Part shown: positions 6,976 to 8,708 of the stretch, piece after piece
Layout of the letters: the number at the start of each line of letters is the position of its first letter
Position numbering within the stretch: position 1 is the first letter of the stretch
Assembly: GCA_023428585.1 (NCBI GenBank)
Contig: JAEYXG010000099.1
Location: 1-8,708 of the forward strand
DNA length: 8,708 nt
DNA from: Bacteroidota bacterium
GTDB lineage: Bacteria; Bacteroidota; Bacteroidia; Bacteroidales; Lentimicrobiaceae
Direction of reading: 5' to 3'
Program-made: the position numbers and the translations under genes
The notes under the pieces: generated by a model
What the model saw: only the letters and a program-made list of their open reading frames with translations
What the model was told of the DNA's origin: nothing
Databases searched by the model: none

Positions 6976-6989
6976 TGAACATAAGTTCA
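6976..6989. promoter_or_regulatory. Upstream operator copy, TGAAC-N4-GTTCA
   Basis: TGAAC-ATAA-GTTCA is a perfect inverted repeat ending about 8 bp upstream of the -33 box. It is nearly identical to the copy at 7007-7020. The two centres are 31 bp apart, about three helical turns, placing both on the same face of the DNA. Confidence 0.75.
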
Positions 6990-6997
6990 TTTTAAAA

Positions 6998-7029
6998 CTT
7001 GCATTATGAACATTTGTTCACTATCTTTG
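6998..7029 (+). promoter_or_regulatory. Bacteroidota-type promoter of the DUF134-NifX-Prx cluster
   Basis: The -7 element TATCTTTG (7022-7029, followed by CA) matches TAnnTTTG exactly. A CTTG at 6998-7001 serves as a -33 box (consensus TTTG) with a 20-nt spacer, within the usual 19-21. Transcription should begin around 7034-7037, giving a very short leader before the ATG at 7046. Confidence 0.85.
7007..7020. promoter_or_regulatory. Operator copy inside the promoter spacer, TGAAC-N4-GTTCA
   Basis: TGAAC-ATTT-GTTCA fills most of the spacer between the -33 and -7 boxes, the classic place for a repressor site. With the copy at 6976-6989 the shared form is ATGAAC-wTwT-GTTCA when one copy is read on the other strand. 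The binding protein is unknown; the helix-turn-helix protein encoded just downstream is a natural candidate. Confidence 0.8.
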
Positions 7030-7045
7030 CATCAAAATGCTCAAG

Positions 7046-7441
7046 ATGGCTCGAACAAAAAAAACCAGATCCATACAGAAAGCCCCTCACTTTTATGGCT
7101 TTGCTCCCAAAGGAGTACCCTATAAAAACGGCTCGGAGGTGTTCATTAACTTCGAAGAATATGAAGCCTTGAATTTGTGCGACTATGAGCTTCTCACACA
7201 AGCTGAAGCTGCTGAGATGATGCATGTTTCCCGTCCTACCTTTACACGGATTTATGAGAGTGTACGCCGCAAAATTGCACAAGCATTCATGGAAGGAAGC
7301 AGTATAATATTCGAAGGTGGCAATGTGGATATAGTCAGTTGGTATCATTGTTCTTCATGCCAAATCACTTTCACTCTGCAAAACGATTCATCCATGCTTT
7401 GTCCACTCTGTAAAAGTGCAAGTATAACTGAAAATAATTAA
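7046..7441 (+). CDS. UPF0251/DUF134 DNA-binding protein with C-terminal zinc ribbon
   Basis: The start is set at the ATG at 7046 (MARTKKTRS, 131 residues), because DUF134 proteins typically begin MARPKKxR; an ATG three codons earlier (7037) also exists. The core follows the family: a basic N-terminus with FAPKGVP (19-25), a helix-turn-helix at about 48-78 (LLTQAEAAEMMHVSRPTF, then IYESVRRKIAQA) resembling sigma-70 region 4, and FMEGSSIIFEGG (81-92). The extra C-terminal part has two CxxC pairs (HCSSC at 101-105, CPLC at 119-122), a Cys4 zinc or iron ribbon that could sense metal or oxidation. It is probably a cytoplasmic transcription regulator. It lies directly behind a promoter with paired operators, so autoregulation is plausible. 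The next gene starts 4 nt after its stop, and DUF134 genes are known to sit beside NifX-like and Mrp/MinD-type genes in anaerobes. Confidence 0.9.
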   Translation: MARTKKTRSIQKAPHFYGFAPKGVPYKNGSEVFINFEEYEALNLCDYELLTQAEAAEMMHVSRPTFTRIYESVRRKIAQAFMEGSSIIFEGGNVDIVSWYHCSSCQITFTLQNDSSMLCPLCKSASITENN

Positions 7442-7445
7442 TCTT

Positions 7446-7754
7446 ATGAAAATAGCCATTGCTGCCAGTGGAAATAGTGTTAAATCACCTGTATATGCTC
7501 ATTTTGGACGCTGCAATTGGTTCTGCCTTTTTGATACGGATTCTAGAACAACGGTATTTTTAGAGAATACCTCTCGTCATCATGTGGAAAAAGCCGGTCG
7601 TGAGGCTGCCGAATTACTGGTAAAGCAAGGAATAAGTGTTGCCATCGCAGGTCGTTTTGGTTCCAAGGTTGTTGAGGTATTTCAGAATAAAAACGTTCAG
7701 ATGATAATGCCCGAAAAGCCTACAACCATTCAATCAATCATTAAAAAACTTTAG
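7446..7754 (+). CDS. NifX/NifB-like protein (dinitrogenase iron-molybdenum cofactor biosynthesis domain)
   Basis: This 102-residue cytoplasmic protein is one Nitro_FeMo-Co (PF02579) domain. It begins MKIAIAASG and has the family HFGRC motif at 19-23 (YAHFGRCNWFCLFD), a Glu/Asn/Thr segment, then a Gly-rich turn AGRFGSK (68-74) and a C-terminal VQMIMPE strand. In nif systems such domains bind FeMo-co precursors (NifX, NifY, NifB C-terminus). Stand-alone versions occur widely in anaerobes without nitrogenase, and one relative binds a Mo/Cu-S cluster (orange protein). No nif genes are in this window, so a role in nitrogen fixation is not supported. His19 and Cys23 are plausible cluster ligands. 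Four nucleotides separate it from the DUF134 gene, so translation is probably coupled. Confidence 0.9.
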   Translation: MKIAIAASGNSVKSPVYAHFGRCNWFCLFDTDSRTTVFLENTSRHHVEKAGREAAELLVKQGISVAIAGRFGSKVVEVFQNKNVQMIMPEKPTTIQSIIKKL

Positions 7755-7805
7755 GTAATTCAAAATTTATATTAACCCATTAATAAACATTTAAAACTTA
7801 TAATT

Positions 7806-8507
7806 ATGGACCAAGAAATTATTGCCATGCCTCGTATTGGCGACAACGCGCCTTCATTTGAAGCAGTAACTACCCAGGGAAACATCAAATTCCCCTCAGA
7901 TTACAATGGTAAGTGGGTGATCCTATTTAGTCACCCTGCCGACTTTACACCAGTGTGTACCTCTGAATTCATGACTTTTGCCCACATGGAAGATGAATTC
8001 AATGCTCTAAATTGCCAGTTGGTTGGTTTATCGGTTGATGGCTTATACAGTCATATTGCTTGGCTCAGGACCATCAAGGAAAAAATAGAGTATAAGGGGA
8101 TGAAGGATGTTGAAGTAAAGTTCCCGCTTATTGAAGATATTACCATGGAAGTGGCTAAAAAGTATGGCATGCTTCAGCCGGGCGAGAGCAACACAAAAGC
8201 CGTGAGAGCCGTATTCTTTATTGACCCTGTTGGAAAAATAAGGGCTATAATCTATTATCCACTGTCATTGGGCCGTAATTTTGAAGAACTGAAGAGAGTT
8301 GTTATTGCACTCCAGACGGCCGATAAATTCAGCATTGCTACTCCAGCAGACTGGCAGCCCGGTGATGATGTCATTGTTCCAACAGCAGGCTCCTGTGGTG
8401 TTGCCAAGGACAGGGTTGAAGGGAAAGAAGCCGGCGTGAAATGTTATGACTGGTTTTTCTGCACCAAGCCAATCAGCAAGGAAGAAGTTTTCAATGGTAT
8501 AAAATAA
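7806..8507 (+). CDS. Peroxiredoxin, Prx6 subfamily
   Basis: This 233-residue cytoplasmic thiol peroxidase reduces H2O2 and organic hydroperoxides. The active site PADFTPVC (44-51) gives Pro44, Thr48 and the peroxidatic Cys51, and Arg134 in KAVRAVFFID is the conserved catalytic Arg. Length, SVDGLYSHIAWLR (76-88) and the long C-terminal extension place it in the Prx6 group common in archaea and anaerobes. The C-terminus has Cys197, Cys213 and Cys219 (GSCGVA, VKCYDWFFC); the last two correspond in position to the resolving Cys pair of archaeal enzymes such as that of Aeropyrum. The start is the ATG at 7806; a second Met at residue 8 (MPRIGDNAP) is also usable. It is 51 nt behind the NifX-like gene with no strong promoter visible between, so it is likely part of the same transcript, although a secondary start in this AT-rich gap cannot be excluded. 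Confidence 0.95.
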   Translation: MDQEIIAMPRIGDNAPSFEAVTTQGNIKFPSDYNGKWVILFSHPADFTPVCTSEFMTFAHMEDEFNALNCQLVGLSVDGLYSHIAWLRTIKEKIEYKGMKDVEVKFPLIEDITMEVAKKYGMLQPGESNTKAVRAVFFIDPVGKIRAIIYYPLSLGRNFEELKRVVIALQTADKFSIATPADWQPGDDVIVPTAGSCGVAKDRVEGKEAGVKCYDWFFCTKPISKEEVFNGIK

Positions 8508-8526
8508 TTCTCTTTTAAATAAATCT

Positions 8527-8557
8527 GCAGCTCACAACCCTGAAAGTTGTGAGCTGC
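8527..8557 (+). other. Perfect 12-bp intergenic hairpin after the peroxiredoxin gene
   Basis: GCAGCTCACAAC pairs perfectly with GTTGTGAGCTGC around a 7-nt loop, 19 nt after the peroxiredoxin stop and 19 nt before the next start. No T-run follows (TTATAAGC instead, part of the GCTTATAAGC palindrome at 8556-8565), so it is a poor intrinsic terminator on the plus strand. It could be a partial terminator, or an RNA-stabilising or processing stem that sets different levels for the genes on either side. Confidence 0.75.
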
Positions 8558-8576
8558 TTATAAGCACATAACTACT

Positions 8577-8708
8577 ATGAAACTAGCCGTACCAACAAGA
8601 AATCACGAAGTAGACGATCATTTTGGACATTGCGAAGCCTACACCGTTTTTACCATTAACGCAAACCAACAAATAGAAAAAGCTGAAATTCTACCCTCTC
8701 CACAAGGG
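8577..8708 (+). CDS. Second NifX/NifB-like protein, 5' part only
   Basis: Forty-four codons are visible before the window ends, starting MKLAVPTRNHEVDDHFGHC. The HFGHC motif (residues 15-19) and the following EAYTVFTI strand match the start of a Nitro_FeMo-Co domain. The last visible residues, ILPSPQG, resemble a subgroup that continues with a Cys-rich stretch. It is distinct from the first copy: its motif is HFGHC rather than HFGRC, and the loop before it is shorter. So it is a paralogue rather than a recent duplicate. It lies 69 nt after the peroxiredoxin, across the 12-bp hairpin, on the same strand. Confidence 0.88.
   Translation, partial: MKLAVPTRNHEVDDHFGHCEAYTVFTINANQQIEKAEILPSPQG

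Noticed and set aside
7446..8708. Nitrogen fixation operon
   Set aside because: The NifX-like domains are stand-alone types found in many non-fixing anaerobes, and no nifHDK, nifE, nifN or full-length nifB is present in the window.

Overview
The window looks like chromosomal DNA of a member of the Bacteroidota. Two C-terminal type IX secretion (T9SS, Por) sorting domains are present. Several signal peptides end just before Gln, and genes start without Shine-Dalgarno sequences. The best promoter carries the Bacteroidota -7 element TAnnTTTG. No rRNA, tRNA, insertion sequence or CRISPR array is visible.

Left part (1-2316, genes mostly on the minus strand): a strong, nearly symmetric hairpin terminator (49-81) ends a gene for a secreted, low-complexity His/Arg/Tyr/Asn-rich protein (133-882). 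Next come a secreted HExxH zinc-peptidase-like protein (986-1906) and a DUF1801 protein with a frataxin-like fold (1957-2316), probably co-transcribed. Divergent from them is a small exported mono-heme cytochrome c (2434-2814) with a textbook terminator.

Middle part (2863-6867): a pirin gene (2973-3848) sits 10 nt behind a secreted PD40-repeat protein with a T9SS sorting domain (3859-4977). On the plus strand follow an unrecognised, cysteine-free exported protein (5218-6150), a gene-poor stretch (6151-6513) and an orphan T9SS sorting domain (6514-6867). The orphan has no signal peptide and an upstream frame closed by stops, so it is most likely a decayed gene.

Right part (6868-8708) is the most interesting. 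One promoter region carries a Bacteroidota promoter and two near-identical 14-bp palindromes (TGAAC-N4-GTTCA) whose centres are 31 bp apart. It drives a tight plus-strand cluster: a UPF0251/DUF134 helix-turn-helix protein with a C-terminal Cys4 zinc ribbon, a NifX/NifB-like (Nitro_FeMo-Co) protein, a Prx6-type peroxiredoxin, and, after a 12-bp perfect hairpin, a second NifX-like gene cut by the window edge. My reading, which is inference, is a self-contained redox or metal-cluster module: a metal- or redox-sensing regulator, small metal-cluster-binding proteins and a peroxide scavenger under one operator pair.
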